Assembly (NCBI RefSeq): GCF_019969685.1 | Contig: NZ_JAHXYZ010000001.1 | Coordinates: 1,949,966 to 2,013,965, forward strand | DNA: 64,000 nt | Source: Microbacterium sp. EST19A | GTDB lineage: Bacteria; Actinomycetota; Actinomycetes; Actinomycetales; Microbacteriaceae | Reading direction: 5' to 3' | Part shown: piece by piece, positions 35,820-44,965 of the stretch | Layout of the letters: the number at the start of each line of letters is the position of its first letter | Position numbering within the stretch: position 1 is the stretch's first letter | Made by a program: the position numbers and the translations under genes | Notes under the pieces: model-generated | The model's input: the letters and a program-made list of their open reading frames with translations, nothing else | What the model was told of the DNA's origin: nothing | Databases searched by the model: none

Positions 35820-36359
35820 CTACCCGAGCTCGTGCTCGTGGATGCTCGAGGTGAGACTCGTGCCGTTGAGGTCGAGGTAGAGCACCTGCTCGGTGACGGT
35901 CAGCGTGAGGGTGTTCCGGCGCTCGATCAGCGCGGCGGCCGCGTCGATGAAGCCGGGGTCGAAGCTGTACACGCGGATCGCGTCGGACCGGTGGATCTTC
36001 TTGCCCGCCCACGGCGCCATGACCTTCGCCGGGTCGCGGTGCGTGTAGACGACGGTGCGCTCGGCGAGACGGCTGCCGTAGTGCAGGCGTTCGGCATCGG
36101 GAGCGCCGATCTCGATCCACGCCATGATCGCGCCGGTGAGGTCGCGCACGATCACGGCCGGCTCCTCGGTCGACGAGATGCCGTCGCCGAACGTGATCCC
36201 CTCCGTGTATTCGAGGCCGTGCGCCAGGACGCGGGTGATCATGTAGGCGTCGGTCTCGGACGGATGCCGCGCGACCCGCAGTGCGTAGTCGTCGTAGACG
36301 CCCCGGTCGGTGTCGGCCAGCTGGACGTCGAACGTGTGCATTGTGGAGCCGATAGCCAT
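35820..36359 (-). CDS. yaeQ: YaeQ family protein
   Basis: About 179 residues from MAIGSTMHTFDVQLADTDRG, continuing VYDDYALRVARHPSETDAYM, which matches the YaeQ signature; this fixes the start. The fold is PD-(D/E)XK-like (GDGISSTEEPAVIVRDLTGA, then AWIEIGAP), yet nuclease activity has not been shown for the family. Cytosolic; YaeQ is linked to RfaH-type transcription effects in enterobacteria. Monocistronic. Confidence 0.9.
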   Translation of the reverse strand: MAIGSTMHTFDVQLADTDRGVYDDYALRVARHPSETDAYMITRVLAHGLEYTEGITFGDGISSTEEPAVIVRDLTGAIMAWIEIGAPDAERLHYGSRLAERTVVYTHRDPAKVMAPWAGKKIHRSDAIRVYSFDPGFIDAAAALIERRNTLTLTVTEQVLYLDLNGTSLTSSIHEHELG

Positions 36360-36396
36360 AACTGTCGAGCCTACGCGGCTTCGGTTCGGCCGCTCG

Positions 36397-37515
36397 TCAG
36401 AAGAGCATCGGCTGCGCGGGGGAAGCCGAGCTAGAACCCGTCGTGCGGAACGTGACGGCTGTGCTCGCACGGCCGGTGCTCTGTACGCCTCCCTGACGCC
36501 AGATCGACTCGACGTGCCCCTGGCCGGGACGGATTCCGCGCTGCGGGTAGTCGTCTTCGTGCCGGCCGTCGAGTCCGTGCATGCGGATCAGCGGTCGAGC
36601 GCGCTTGGCGAGCCACTGCCGGTACGCCTTCGGAGCCTCGGCGGAGGCGCCCGGATACAGTCCGCGGTACGACGACACGAGGTCGGGGCGGGCCCTGTCG
36701 AGCCACTGGAAGAACCACGACTTCACACCGGGACGCAGGTGCAGCGCGCCGTAGATCACGGTTCGCGCACCAGTCGCCTTGATCCGCATCAGGGCGTCGT
36801 CGATGGCTGCGACCGAGTCGGTCATGTGCGGCATGATCGGCATCAGGAAGACCGTCACGCGGAATCCGGCATCCGCCAGCGCCCGCACGGTGTCGAGCCG
36901 CGCCTGGGTCGTCGGGGCCCCGGGCTCGATCGACTTCTGCAGCTCGTCGTCGTACATCGCGATCGACATCTGCACGTCGACGGGAACGCGCTCGGCGGCC
37001 TTGACGAGCAACGGGATGTCGCGCCGGATCAGCGTGCCCTTCGTGAGGATCGACAGGGGAGTGCCGGATGCCGCGAGCGTCTCGATGATCCCCGGCATCA
37101 GCTTGTAGCGCCCCTCGGCCCGCTGGTACGGATCGGTGTTGGTGCCGAGCGCGACGGTCTCGTGCTGCCAGCTGCCCTTGCGCAGCTCCTTCTCGAGCAC
37201 GTCCACCACGTTCACCTTGACGACGATCTGCGAATCGAAGTCGGCGCCCCCGTCGAGGTCGAGGTACTCGTGCGTGCCCCGGGCGAAGCAGTACAGGCAG
37301 GCATGACTGCACCCACGGTAGGGGTTGATCGTCCAGGCGAACGGCATGCGCGAGGCGCCCGGAACATGGTTCAGCGCCGACTTCGACAGCACCTCGTGGA
37401 ACGTCATGCCGGCGAACTCGGGGGTCGTCACCGATCGCAGCACGCTCGACCGGTCTTCGAGACCGGGGAGTGCCGCGGCATCCGTCTCTCCGAGTTTCTG
37501 TCCCTGCCAGCGCAT
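36397..37515 (-). CDS. Rv2578c-type radical SAM protein
   Basis: About 372 residues. The cluster motif Cys-x3-Cys-x2-Cys lies in NPYRGCSHACLYCFARGTHE near residue 70. Around it are PFAWTINPYRG and later IRMHGLDGRHEDDYPQRGIR, which fit the Rv2578c/SplB-related family. The reaction is unknown; relatedness to spore photoproduct lyase suggests nucleic-acid chemistry but this is not shown. The C-terminal tail is disordered. Stands alone between yaeQ and the beta-helix gene. Confidence 0.9.
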   Translation of the reverse strand: MRWQGQKLGETDAAALPGLEDRSSVLRSVTTPEFAGMTFHEVLSKSALNHVPGASRMPFAWTINPYRGCSHACLYCFARGTHEYLDLDGGADFDSQIVVKVNVVDVLEKELRKGSWQHETVALGTNTDPYQRAEGRYKLMPGIIETLAASGTPLSILTKGTLIRRDIPLLVKAAERVPVDVQMSIAMYDDELQKSIEPGAPTTQARLDTVRALADAGFRVTVFLMPIMPHMTDSVAAIDDALMRIKATGARTVIYGALHLRPGVKSWFFQWLDRARPDLVSSYRGLYPGASAEAPKAYRQWLAKRARPLIRMHGLDGRHEDDYPQRGIRPGQGHVESIWRQGGVQSTGRASTAVTFRTTGSSSASPAQPMLF

Positions 37516-37569
37516 GCTTCATTCGAACATGCGAACGAGCTTAACGCAAGCGAGATTCGAAGAAAAAGA

Positions 37570-39714
37570 CTAGCCCTGCGTCGGCAGGAACGGATCCACC
37601 AGGGTCGGCGCAGCCAGCGGATGCCGACGCTCGGCGACCGGCCGTGGCCCTGCACCGCGGACGTCCGGCACGCGGATGCCCAGTTCTTCGGCCGGAGACC
37701 CGGAACGCACCCGCAGGTCGCGACCCTCGGCATCCACGAACAGGGGATCGGCCGTGACCGAATGCCGATCATGCCCGAGCCGCTGCCACTCGTCGTCGAG
37801 CGGCTCGACGATGTCGAAACCCACCCGTCCGTCCGCCCCGGTCGCCCGTTCCGCGTTCGCCGCCCTGGTCGCCCCGGCCTGAGGCGCCGCGTCCCAGAAC
37901 AGGTTCAGGTCGCTGTCGATGCCGAAGTTGCGGATGTCACGGTGATCCGGATACCCCACGAACGCGGGCATGCCGTCGCCGACGACGATGTTGCGGTGGA
38001 ACGTGAACGACACGTGGTCCTCCGGCCGCGTGATCGAGATCTGCCCGTTGCGGCCGAACGCCCAGACGTTGTCGCGGATGATGACCTCGCGCCCGTAGTG
38101 CTGGTGGTACGCCTGGCTCGAGACGTCGTGCACGACGTTCTGCTCGATGACGACGTGCGAGGATCCCTCGTCGAGGTAGATGCCCCAGCCACCGTAGTTC
38201 GCGCACTCCACGTCGTGGATGCGGTTGCCGCGGATCACCGTGCCGGGTGCGATGCCCAGCAGGTACACGCCGCCCATGTCGTTGAGCAGGCCGCCGCCCA
38301 GGTGGTGGATGTGGTTGCCCTCGATGCGGTTGCCCTCGGACGGGCTGTGCAGGTAGTCCCACACCCAGCCGACCGAGATGCCGGAGTACAGGAACTCGCG
38401 GATCTCGTTGTGCGCGATGACATTGTGCGAGCCGTGCTGGAACAGCACCGCGACGGCGTTCGGGTAGACCTGTCCGCCGCGCTCGATCACACAGTCCGAC
38501 ACCTCGTTGGCCTGGTTGTAGTCCGCAGCCAGCGCGTCGATACCGCCGCCGGAGCGCACCGCGCCCGCGCCGAGATCACGGAACTCGACCCCGCTGATCA
38601 GTGCGCCACGGGTTCCGGGGCCGAGGCTGAGGCCGTACCCGCCGACCCGCTCGATCGCCCCGCCGACGACCGCGCAGGAGCGCGCGAACGAGAACCGGAG
38701 GGCGCCGGGCACACTGCTCGCCGCCTGCACGTCGGCGGCGTAGCGCCCATCCTCGGGAAGCTGCGGATCCTCCCGCACGCCGAACGGCGGCACGGCCGCC
38801 GGCACGTTCTCGAAGTCCGCCTCCGCGAACCGGATGCCCTCGAACCGCACCTCGCGCACGGGCGCCTCGGCGGTGCCGTCGAGGGTGACGAAGGCCTCGG
38901 CCACCGGCATCCGCACGTCGAGGTCGGCGATGTCGACGCCCGGCGCAGGCAGGTACAGCACGTGCGGGCCGGATGCTCCGACCAGCTCTCCCGTCGCGTC
39001 GAGGTACCACTCGCCGGCGACCTCGCCGAAGCTCTCCGCGACGTTGTCGAGGTAGTACCGCGCGAAGAGGGCGGCAGCGTCGTCGCGCAGGGCGAAGATG
39101 CTGCGCAGCGAACTCGTGATCACGCGGTTCTCGCGGTCGATCGCGGTGATCGGCATCCGCTCCTGCACCCAGTAGTGCGGCACCACGATCTCGACGGCAT
39201 CCTCCTGCACGAGGGCGGGGATGTCGCCTTCGGCGAAGCGGAAGGATGCTGCGCCGTCGAACAGCGTGCCGACGAAGCTGCCGGCCGGGTCGAGTCCGGT
39301 CTGCTCCTCGACACGGAGGAATCCGTCGCGCGGATGGCGGGGGCGGGCCGCCGCGACGCCGTCGACGTAGAGGCGGCGGGCGACCGAGCGGGGGGAGGGG
39401 GCGGCGAACGCCTCCACGCCGTTGACCGAGACGGGCCGCCAGCCGGTGATCCGCACGGATCCGCGCAGCACAGGCGGGTGAGACGCGTCCACCGCGACCA
39501 CCGAGGTGAACGAGTCCGCCGCGGTGAACGACACCGGCTCGGCGTGCGCGTACTCGCCGCCGGCCATCCAGATCACGGCCCGCTGACCCGGCTCGCGCCG
39601 TTTCCGCACGAGCGCGAGGGCGTGCGCGAGATCGTTCGCGGGGTAGCCGTGCGAGCCGTCGGCGTAAGGCGATCCGTCCGGGGCGGCGTACACCTCGATC
39701 CGGTCGGTGCTCAT
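37570..39714 (-). CDS. Right-handed parallel beta-helix protein, cytosolic carbohydrate enzyme candidate
   Basis: 714 residues from MSTDRIEVYAAPDGSPYADG. There is no signal peptide. The second half shows repeating short coils typical of a pectate-lyase-like beta helix (GNRIEGNHIHHLGGGLLNDM, VIRGNRIHDVECANYGGWG, SHVVIEQNVVHDVSSQAYH). These proteins cut or epimerise uronate- or fucose-containing sugars. It begins 4 bases after a sugar ABC permease stop, so it likely acts inside the cell on the oligosaccharide that the transporter imports. The exact glycosidic bond is not predictable. Confidence 0.82.
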   Translation of the reverse strand: MSTDRIEVYAAPDGSPYADGSHGYPANDLAHALALVRKRREPGQRAVIWMAGGEYAHAEPVSFTAADSFTSVVAVDASHPPVLRGSVRITGWRPVSVNGVEAFAAPSPRSVARRLYVDGVAAARPRHPRDGFLRVEEQTGLDPAGSFVGTLFDGAASFRFAEGDIPALVQEDAVEIVVPHYWVQERMPITAIDRENRVITSSLRSIFALRDDAAALFARYYLDNVAESFGEVAGEWYLDATGELVGASGPHVLYLPAPGVDIADLDVRMPVAEAFVTLDGTAEAPVREVRFEGIRFAEADFENVPAAVPPFGVREDPQLPEDGRYAADVQAASSVPGALRFSFARSCAVVGGAIERVGGYGLSLGPGTRGALISGVEFRDLGAGAVRSGGGIDALAADYNQANEVSDCVIERGGQVYPNAVAVLFQHGSHNVIAHNEIREFLYSGISVGWVWDYLHSPSEGNRIEGNHIHHLGGGLLNDMGGVYLLGIAPGTVIRGNRIHDVECANYGGWGIYLDEGSSHVVIEQNVVHDVSSQAYHQHYGREVIIRDNVWAFGRNGQISITRPEDHVSFTFHRNIVVGDGMPAFVGYPDHRDIRNFGIDSDLNLFWDAAPQAGATRAANAERATGADGRVGFDIVEPLDDEWQRLGHDRHSVTADPLFVDAEGRDLRVRSGSPAEELGIRVPDVRGAGPRPVAERRHPLAAPTLVDPFLPTQG

Positions 39715-39718
39715 GCGA

Positions 39719-40546
39719 TCAGCCCTTCGTGGCGCCGGCGGTGACTCCGGCCGAGATCTGCCGCTGGAAGATCAGGTAGACGACGATGATCGGCGCCACC
39801 GCGAGGAGGACTCCGGCGATGTACGTCGGCACGTTGTCAGGGTACTGGCCGCGCAGCGCGCTGACGCCGACCATGACCGTGCGGTTCTGCGGCGACTGCA
39901 TGATGAGCAGCGCGATGAGGATGTCGTTCCACACGAACAGCGCGTTGAGGATGCCCATCGAGATCAATGCGGGCTTGCCCACGGGAACCATGATGCGCCA
40001 CCACACGCCGAACAGTCCGCTGCCGTCGACGCGGGCGGCCTCGGTCAGCTCCTTCGGGATGCCGGAGTAGTACGAGGTCATGAAGAAGACGGTGAACGGC
40101 AGGAACTGCGCCACGTACGCGATGATCAGTCCGGGGAACGAGTTGATCAGCCCCATGTCGCTGAGCACCTTGATCGTCGGGACCATGATCACCTGGAACG
40201 GGATCATCATCATCGCCAGGATGATGAGGAACGCGACCTTGCTGCCGCGGAACGTCAGGTGGCTGAGCGCATAGCCGCACATCGAGGCGAGCACGAGCAG
40301 GATCGCGACCGAGAAGATCGTGACGATGATCGTGTTCGTGAAGTAGCGGCCCATGTCGGCGTTGGTCCACGCGTCGATGAAGTTCTGCACGTTGAACGTC
40401 TGGGTCACGCCCAGGCGGTCGAGCACGTAGTCCTTGCGTGTCTTGAGCGAGATGTTCAGCCCGTAGAGCATGGGGGCGATGGTGGCGATGGCCAGCAGCA
40501 TCATGGGGATGGCGATGAGCCACCTGCCCAGGCGTTCGCGGCGCAT
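39719..40546 (-). CDS. Carbohydrate ABC transporter permease (MalG-type)
   Basis: About 275 residues from MRRERLGRWLIAIPMMLLA, six helices, with the EAA loop PKELTEAARVDGSGLFGVWW that contacts the ATPase. It ends in ISAGVTAGATKG as is usual for the CUT1 family. Its ATG overlaps the stop of the MalF-type gene by one base. No ATPase gene is present, so a shared MsiK-like ATPase encoded elsewhere is expected, as known in actinobacteria. Confidence 0.93.
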   Translation of the reverse strand: MRRERLGRWLIAIPMMLLAIATIAPMLYGLNISLKTRKDYVLDRLGVTQTFNVQNFIDAWTNADMGRYFTNTIIVTIFSVAILLVLASMCGYALSHLTFRGSKVAFLIILAMMMIPFQVIMVPTIKVLSDMGLINSFPGLIIAYVAQFLPFTVFFMTSYYSGIPKELTEAARVDGSGLFGVWWRIMVPVGKPALISMGILNALFVWNDILIALLIMQSPQNRTVMVGVSALRGQYPDNVPTYIAGVLLAVAPIIVVYLIFQRQISAGVTAGATKG

Positions 40547-41529
40547 CAGGCCTCCTTCGTGGCGCGGCGGAGCACGCGGATCTGGATGAGGCCGATCACG
40601 AGGACGATCAGCAGGAGGAAGACGGATGCCGCAGACGCGAGCGCCGGTCGTGCCTCGCCGTTGAGCTTCCAGATGAGGAACTCGGGCAGGTAGCTCGCCG
40701 CTCCCGGACCGCCGGCGGTCATCGTGTACAGGAGGCCGAACAGGCCGGTCAGCATGCCGATCGTGGTCGTGACGAACACGAACTGGATGGTCTGGCTGAG
40801 GCTCGGGATGATGACGTGCACGATCTGCTGCCACAGGTTCGCGCCGTCGATCTTGGCCGCGTCGAGCAGCTCGGCGTCGAGCGTCGCGAAGCCCGCGAGG
40901 AAGATCGTGAAGGCCATGCCGAAGGTGGCCCAGATGTGCACGACGAGCACGGACGGCAGCGCGGTGCCGGGCAGGCCGAGGAAGTCGATGCTCGGGATGT
41001 TGACCGCGCCGAGAGCGCCGTTGATCGGACCGTTGGCGGCGAGCAGGATGTTGAAGATCGCGCCGATGATGATCGGCGACAGCACCACCGGCAGGAAGTA
41101 CACACTGCGGTAGAAGCGGTGGCCGGGGACCTTGAGGAAGACGAAGGTCGCGAGGATGCCGGCGACGAAGACCTGGATCGGCACGAACAGCAGCACGACC
41201 AGCACGTTGCGGGCGGCCGCCTGGAAGCGGGCGTCCCCCAACAGGGTGAAGTAGTTGTCCAGGCCGATGAACTGGCCGTTGAGCTCCCGGTCGCCGGTGA
41301 ACGAGTAGTTCACGCCGAGCAGGAGCGGGTAGAGCCGGAAGACGGCGAGGATCGCGATGACCGGCAGCACCATGAGGTACGGCGCGAGGCGCTCGGACGT
41401 CCACGGCTTCTTGCGCAGCGGCACGCCGAGGTCGGCGCGGACGCGAGCGCGGCGGCTGGCGCGGCCGCGGCCCGGAGCCTTGTTCTCGAGAACAAGGCTC
41501 CGGGTCGAGGTGGTGTCGGTCGTCGACAA
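40546..41529 (-). CDS. Carbohydrate ABC transporter permease (MalF-type) with odd N-terminal extension
   Basis: About 327 residues from a TTG start with GGAGGG 8 bases upstream. The membrane part begins near LAPYLMVLPVIAILAVFRLY and holds the EAA loop FATLDAELLDAAKIDGANLW. The 45-residue polar N-terminus includes SLVLENKAPG, encoded by a 34-bp perfect palindrome, and is rich in Arg. Alternative later starts exist (GTG at VPLRKKPW) and would remove the palindrome-coded part. Confidence 0.9.
   Translation of the reverse strand: MSTTDTTSTRSLVLENKAPGRGRASRRARVRADLGVPLRKKPWTSERLAPYLMVLPVIAILAVFRLYPLLLGVNYSFTGDRELNGQFIGLDNYFTLLGDARFQAAARNVLVVLLFVPIQVFVAGILATFVFLKVPGHRFYRSVYFLPVVLSPIIIGAIFNILLAANGPINGALGAVNIPSIDFLGLPGTALPSVLVVHIWATFGMAFTIFLAGFATLDAELLDAAKIDGANLWQQIVHVIIPSLSQTIQFVFVTTTIGMLTGLFGLLYTMTAGGPGAASYLPEFLIWKLNGEARPALASAASVFLLLIVLVIGLIQIRVLRRATKEA
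41471..41504. repeat. 34-bp perfect palindrome inside the permease gene
   Basis: The 34 bases read the same on both strands, with central core CTTGTTCTCGAGAACAAG flanked by CCCGGAGC and its complement. It codes for LVLENKAPG near the permease N-terminus. It could be an operator, a REP-like insertion or an mRNA hairpin near the start of translation. Confidence 0.85.
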
Positions 41530-41533
41530 GGGA

Positions 41534-42796
41534 TCAGCCCTCCGACGCTGCCAGCTGGGCTGCGGCGTCCTGCACGGTGACCTCGCCGCCGAGCAGCTGC
41601 TGGCCGAGGCGGTGCAGCAGGTCGAGCGTGTCGGCCTCGAGGGCGGTGTGCAGCAGCGGCTTGCTGCCGGACAGCTCGCCGACGATGTCGTTCGCCGACG
41701 CGATGTCGGTGTCGAGCTCGATGGTCGTGTCGGACGTGATCTGGCCACCCGCGAGGGAGTACGCCGAGAGTGCGTCGTGGTCGACCGTCGCCTTGATCCA
41801 GTCGACGCCGAGCTCCTTCTTGTCCTCGTTCAGCACGCCGTAGCCGATGCCGCCCTCGGCCGGAAGGGCCAGGGTGGTGCCGTCGTTGGTGCTCACGGGC
41901 ATCATGAACCCGAGGTCGTCGCCGAGGAACTCGTCGAACTGCTTCCAGTGCGCCGTGCCGCTCATGAGGCCGACGACCATCGCCGACTTGCCGCCGGAGA
42001 ACAGGTCGAACGAGTCGTTGAACATCGCGGTGGAGTTCGCGCCCTCGTTGTACCAGCCGTCGGCCGCGGAGTCGGCCCACATCTGCAGGACCTGGGTGGC
42101 GTGCTCGCTGGTCCAGTCGCGGTCGCCGTCGATCCAGGCGTCGTACTCCTCGGGCGTGAAGATGCCGGAGGCGAAGCCGGAGAGGAAGAACTCGATGCCG
42201 AGGCCCTCCTTGTTGCCGAGAGCGAAGCACGACGCGTCGGTCTTCTCGGTGATCGCGGCGCAGGCTTCGGAGAGCTCGTCCCAGGTCGCCGGCGGGTTGT
42301 CCGCGTCGAGACCGGCGGCGGTGAACAGCGCCTTGTTGTAGTAGATCGGGAAGCCCTGCAGGAACATCGGCGCCGAGTACGTCTCGCCGTCGGCCTGGAA
42401 GGCGGGCCAGCCGGCGAGGGTGTCCTCGAGGTCGGCGAGCTCGTCGGTCAGGGGCACGAGGGTGTCGGCACGGCTCTTCAGCTGCGTGCCGCCGTTGAAC
42501 AGTGCGAGGTCGGGGCCGGTGCCGGCTTCGACCGCGCTGCCGAGCAGCGTGTAGTACTGGTCGAACGGCTGGTTGACGATCTCGACCTCGACGTCGGGGT
42601 GCTTCTTCGCGAAGGCGGCCTTGACGTCTTCCGTGTAGGCGGCTGCGGCCTCGTCGGCGTCGCCCCAGTTCCAGATGACCAGCTTGTCGTCGGTGCCCGA
42701 GCCCTCGGACGAGCCGCTGGGCGATGCACCTCCACAGCCGGTGAGTGCAAGTGCCGCCACACCGATGGCGGCGGGGATGGCGATCCTTCGCTTCAT
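41534..42796 (-). CDS. Sugar ABC transporter substrate-binding lipoprotein
   Basis: About 420 residues from MKRRIAIPAAIGVAALALTG with lipobox LTGC. The CUT1 binding-protein fold is seen in KLVIWNWGDADEAAAAYTED, GTGPDLALFNGG, GFPIYYNKALFTAAGLDADN and PATWDELSEAC. It binds an oligosaccharide outside the membrane and delivers it to the two permeases encoded downstream. First gene of the importer operon, with a possible regulator site about 75 bp upstream. Confidence 0.93.
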   Translation of the reverse strand: MKRRIAIPAAIGVAALALTGCGGASPSGSSEGSGTDDKLVIWNWGDADEAAAAYTEDVKAAFAKKHPDVEVEIVNQPFDQYYTLLGSAVEAGTGPDLALFNGGTQLKSRADTLVPLTDELADLEDTLAGWPAFQADGETYSAPMFLQGFPIYYNKALFTAAGLDADNPPATWDELSEACAAITEKTDASCFALGNKEGLGIEFFLSGFASGIFTPEEYDAWIDGDRDWTSEHATQVLQMWADSAADGWYNEGANSTAMFNDSFDLFSGGKSAMVVGLMSGTAHWKQFDEFLGDDLGFMMPVSTNDGTTLALPAEGGIGYGVLNEDKKELGVDWIKATVDHDALSAYSLAGGQITSDTTIELDTDIASANDIVGELSGSKPLLHTALEADTLDLLHRLGQQLLGGEVTVQDAAAQLAASEG

Positions 42797-42870
42797 TGCG
42801 GATCCTCTCAACATTGATGAAGAAGTGTGCTGCAGGACCTGAGGGTGCAGGTCTCTGATGGGAAACATAC

Positions 42871-42881
42871 TACGTCTTATG
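42871..42881 (-). promoter_or_regulatory. Putative FadR-type operator, importer operon
   Basis: Minus-strand CATAAGACGTA fits a motif CATA(A/T)GA(C/T)G(A/T)A that also occurs before the dehydratase operon and before the aldo/keto reductase gene. It is close to the promoter of the binding-protein gene. Confidence 0.45.
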
Positions 42882-42952
42882 AAAACGAGCAAGCAAAGGT
42901 CACATGACTGATGTTCAACCGTGATGAAGGAGAGGGGGAGGTGCCGCGTCGC

Positions 42953-43699
42953 TCAGGAGCGCTTGTCGGACGGCAGGCGACGGCGTGACCACGAGCCGAG
43001 GATGTGCGAGCTCATCGCGATGCGGGCGCCCTCCGCGTCACCGGCTGAGATCGTCTCGACGATCTTCTCGTGCTCGGCGAGGGTGAGCTCGAACGCATGC
43101 GCGGGATCGACCCCGGTGAAGCGATCGCTGCCGACCGCGTGCGTGATCAGCACGCGGGCGATGTTCTCGGCGAGGCCGTTGTCGGCGAGCTCCATGACGG
43201 CGGTGTGGAACCGGATGTCGGCCTCGCGGAACGCCGCCGAGTCCTCCACGTGCTCGGCCATCGCGGCGAGGCTCTCCTGCAGACGGGCGCGGGCGTCGTC
43301 GTCGACCGCTGTCGCGGCCGAGGCCGCCATCGCCGCCTCGAGTGCGGCGCGGACGACGCTCAGGTCGTCGAGCACACCGAGTGTGGAGTCGTTCGTGATC
43401 ATGGTCGACAGCACCAGCGGGTCGAGCACGTTCCAGCTCGTCGACGGGTTCACGTGCGTGCCGCGGCCCTGGGCCACGGTCACCATGCCCTTCTCCTGCA
43501 GGCGCTTCATGGTCTCGCGGATGACCGTGCGGCTCACGCCGAACTGCACGCTGATGATGCTCTCCGGCGGCAGCAGGTCTCCGGGGCCGAACTCGCCGGT
43601 CACGATCGACTGGACGAGCTCCTTCAGCACGGTCGCGCCGATGCGGTCGATCGGGGTGCGTGCGCGACCGGCGGTGGCGGCGTCTGCGGGCAGGGTCAT
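42953..43699 (-). CDS. GntR family regulator, FadR/FCD subfamily
   Basis: About 248 residues from MTLPADAATAGRARTPIDRI; an in-frame GTG lies 18 bases further up (MNRVSG). The winged helix is QSIVTGEFGPGDLLPPESII followed by FGVSRTVIRETMKRL. The FCD domain has the metal-binding Asp/His set (READIRFHTAVMELA; ITHAVGSD; LAEHEKIV). FCD regulators respond to sugar acids or related metabolites. It lies between the importer and the catabolic operon and is the obvious controller of both. Confidence 0.93.
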   Translation of the reverse strand: MTLPADAATAGRARTPIDRIGATVLKELVQSIVTGEFGPGDLLPPESIISVQFGVSRTVIRETMKRLQEKGMVTVAQGRGTHVNPSTSWNVLDPLVLSTMITNDSTLGVLDDLSVVRAALEAAMAASAATAVDDDARARLQESLAAMAEHVEDSAAFREADIRFHTAVMELADNGLAENIARVLITHAVGSDRFTGVDPAHAFELTLAEHEKIVETISAGDAEGARIAMSSHILGSWSRRRLPSDKRS

Positions 43700-43758
43700 G
43701 CCAGACACTCTATTCACGTCGTCGCCCGCCCGTCACCGGACACTCGCGAAACCCCAGA

Positions 43759-43769
43759 CATATGATGTA
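43759..43769 (+). promoter_or_regulatory. Putative FadR-type operator, catabolic operon
   Basis: CATATGATGTA lies 42 bp before the dehydratase start, in the divergent region shared with the GntR gene. It matches the motif CATA(A/T)GA(C/T)G(A/T)A found at two other promoters in the island. Confidence 0.5.
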
Positions 43770-43810
43770 TGGTGTTTAGTACTGCTCGATCTCTCACACT
43801 CAAGGGCGAC

Positions 43811-44965
43811 ATGAAGATCACCGGGTACCGCACACTGCGCACCGTCCACGACTGGGGACGGCCCGTCGGCGACGTCAACGGATTCATCGCATCCGGCGTC
43901 ACCGACGTCCCTCTCGTGATCCTCGAGACCGATGAGGGCGTCGAAGGCGTCGGCATGGGATCGCACGCCGACCTCGACCGCCTGTTCCCCGCCATCGAGG
44001 GGCAGGACCCCCGGGCCGTCACCACGCTCTACGACGCGATGCTCGCACGGGTGTTCAAGTCGTCGCACGGCGGCGCGACCTTCGGCGGCATCGGCGCCTT
44101 CGACACGGCGCTCTGGGACATCAAGGCCAAGCTCGCGGGAGAGCCGCTCTGGCGCCTGCTCGGTGCGGGCGACCGCTTCGTTCCCGGCTACGCCTCCGGC
44201 CTCGACGCCGCGCTGACCGACGAGCAGCTCGCCGACCTGTACCGTCGCTTCGCCGACCGCGGCTACACCGCCGCCAAGCTCAAGGGCGGCCGCAACGTCG
44301 AGGCGGATCTGCGGCGCTTCGGCATCCTCACCGACCTCCTCTCCGCGAACGGCGCGGCTCCCGCGCTCATGCTCGACGCGAACGAGTCGTGGAACCTCAA
44401 GCAGGCCGTGCGTCATGTGAGCGCCCTCGAGGAGCATCTCGACCTCACCTGGGTCGAGGAGCCTCTCCGTCGATGGGATGCCGCTGGCCACGCCCGGCTG
44501 AGCGCCGCCATCAAGGCCTCGGTCGCGACCGGCGAGAACCTCACCGGACTCGAGCAGTACCGGCCCCTGCTGGACGCCGGCGGCGCCGACATCGTGCAGG
44601 CCGGAGCGGTCTGGGGCATCACGCACTTCCTCCGTGTCGCGGTCACCGCGCACAGCCGCGACCTGCCGGTCAGCCCGGTCGGTCTCACCGCGAACCACAC
44701 GGTCACCGCCGCAGCCGCCGCCGTGCCGAACCACCTCTCCGCCGAGGTGCAGGATCTCGGATCCCCGTTCGGGCTCACGCTCGACCAGTCCTTCGAGAAC
44801 GGCGGCATCGTGCTGGGCGACCGGCCCGGCGTCGGCATCCAGGTCGACGAGGCAGCCATCATCCGGGCGCGCAGCGACGCCGACTGGCAGGAGCCCGCCG
44901 GCCCGCACGTGCGCTCGCCGCGTGCCGGCCTGCGTCTGGTCGACAACGGCGCCTGGGGCGAGTGA
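43811..44965 (+). CDS. Enolase-superfamily sugar-acid dehydratase (mandelate racemase/MLE type)
   Basis: 384 residues from MKITGYRTLRTVHDWGRPVG. The barrel shows the Lys base in YTAAKLKGG, metal ligands Asp in LDANES, Glu in WVEEPL and Glu in TGENLTG. The capping loop contains GVEGVGMGSHADLD. Members remove water from the C2-C3 of aldonates or uronates, giving 2-keto-3-deoxy acids. The context (XylX-like and ketoglutaric semialdehyde dehydrogenase genes in the same operon) suggests an aldonate substrate such as arabinonate, xylonate or fuconate. Confidence 0.9.
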   Translation: MKITGYRTLRTVHDWGRPVGDVNGFIASGVTDVPLVILETDEGVEGVGMGSHADLDRLFPAIEGQDPRAVTTLYDAMLARVFKSSHGGATFGGIGAFDTALWDIKAKLAGEPLWRLLGAGDRFVPGYASGLDAALTDEQLADLYRRFADRGYTAAKLKGGRNVEADLRRFGILTDLLSANGAAPALMLDANESWNLKQAVRHVSALEEHLDLTWVEEPLRRWDAAGHARLSAAIKASVATGENLTGLEQYRPLLDAGGADIVQAGAVWGITHFLRVAVTAHSRDLPVSPVGLTANHTVTAAAAAVPNHLSAEVQDLGSPFGLTLDQSFENGGIVLGDRPGVGIQVDEAAIIRARSDADWQEPAGPHVRSPRAGLRLVDNGAWGE

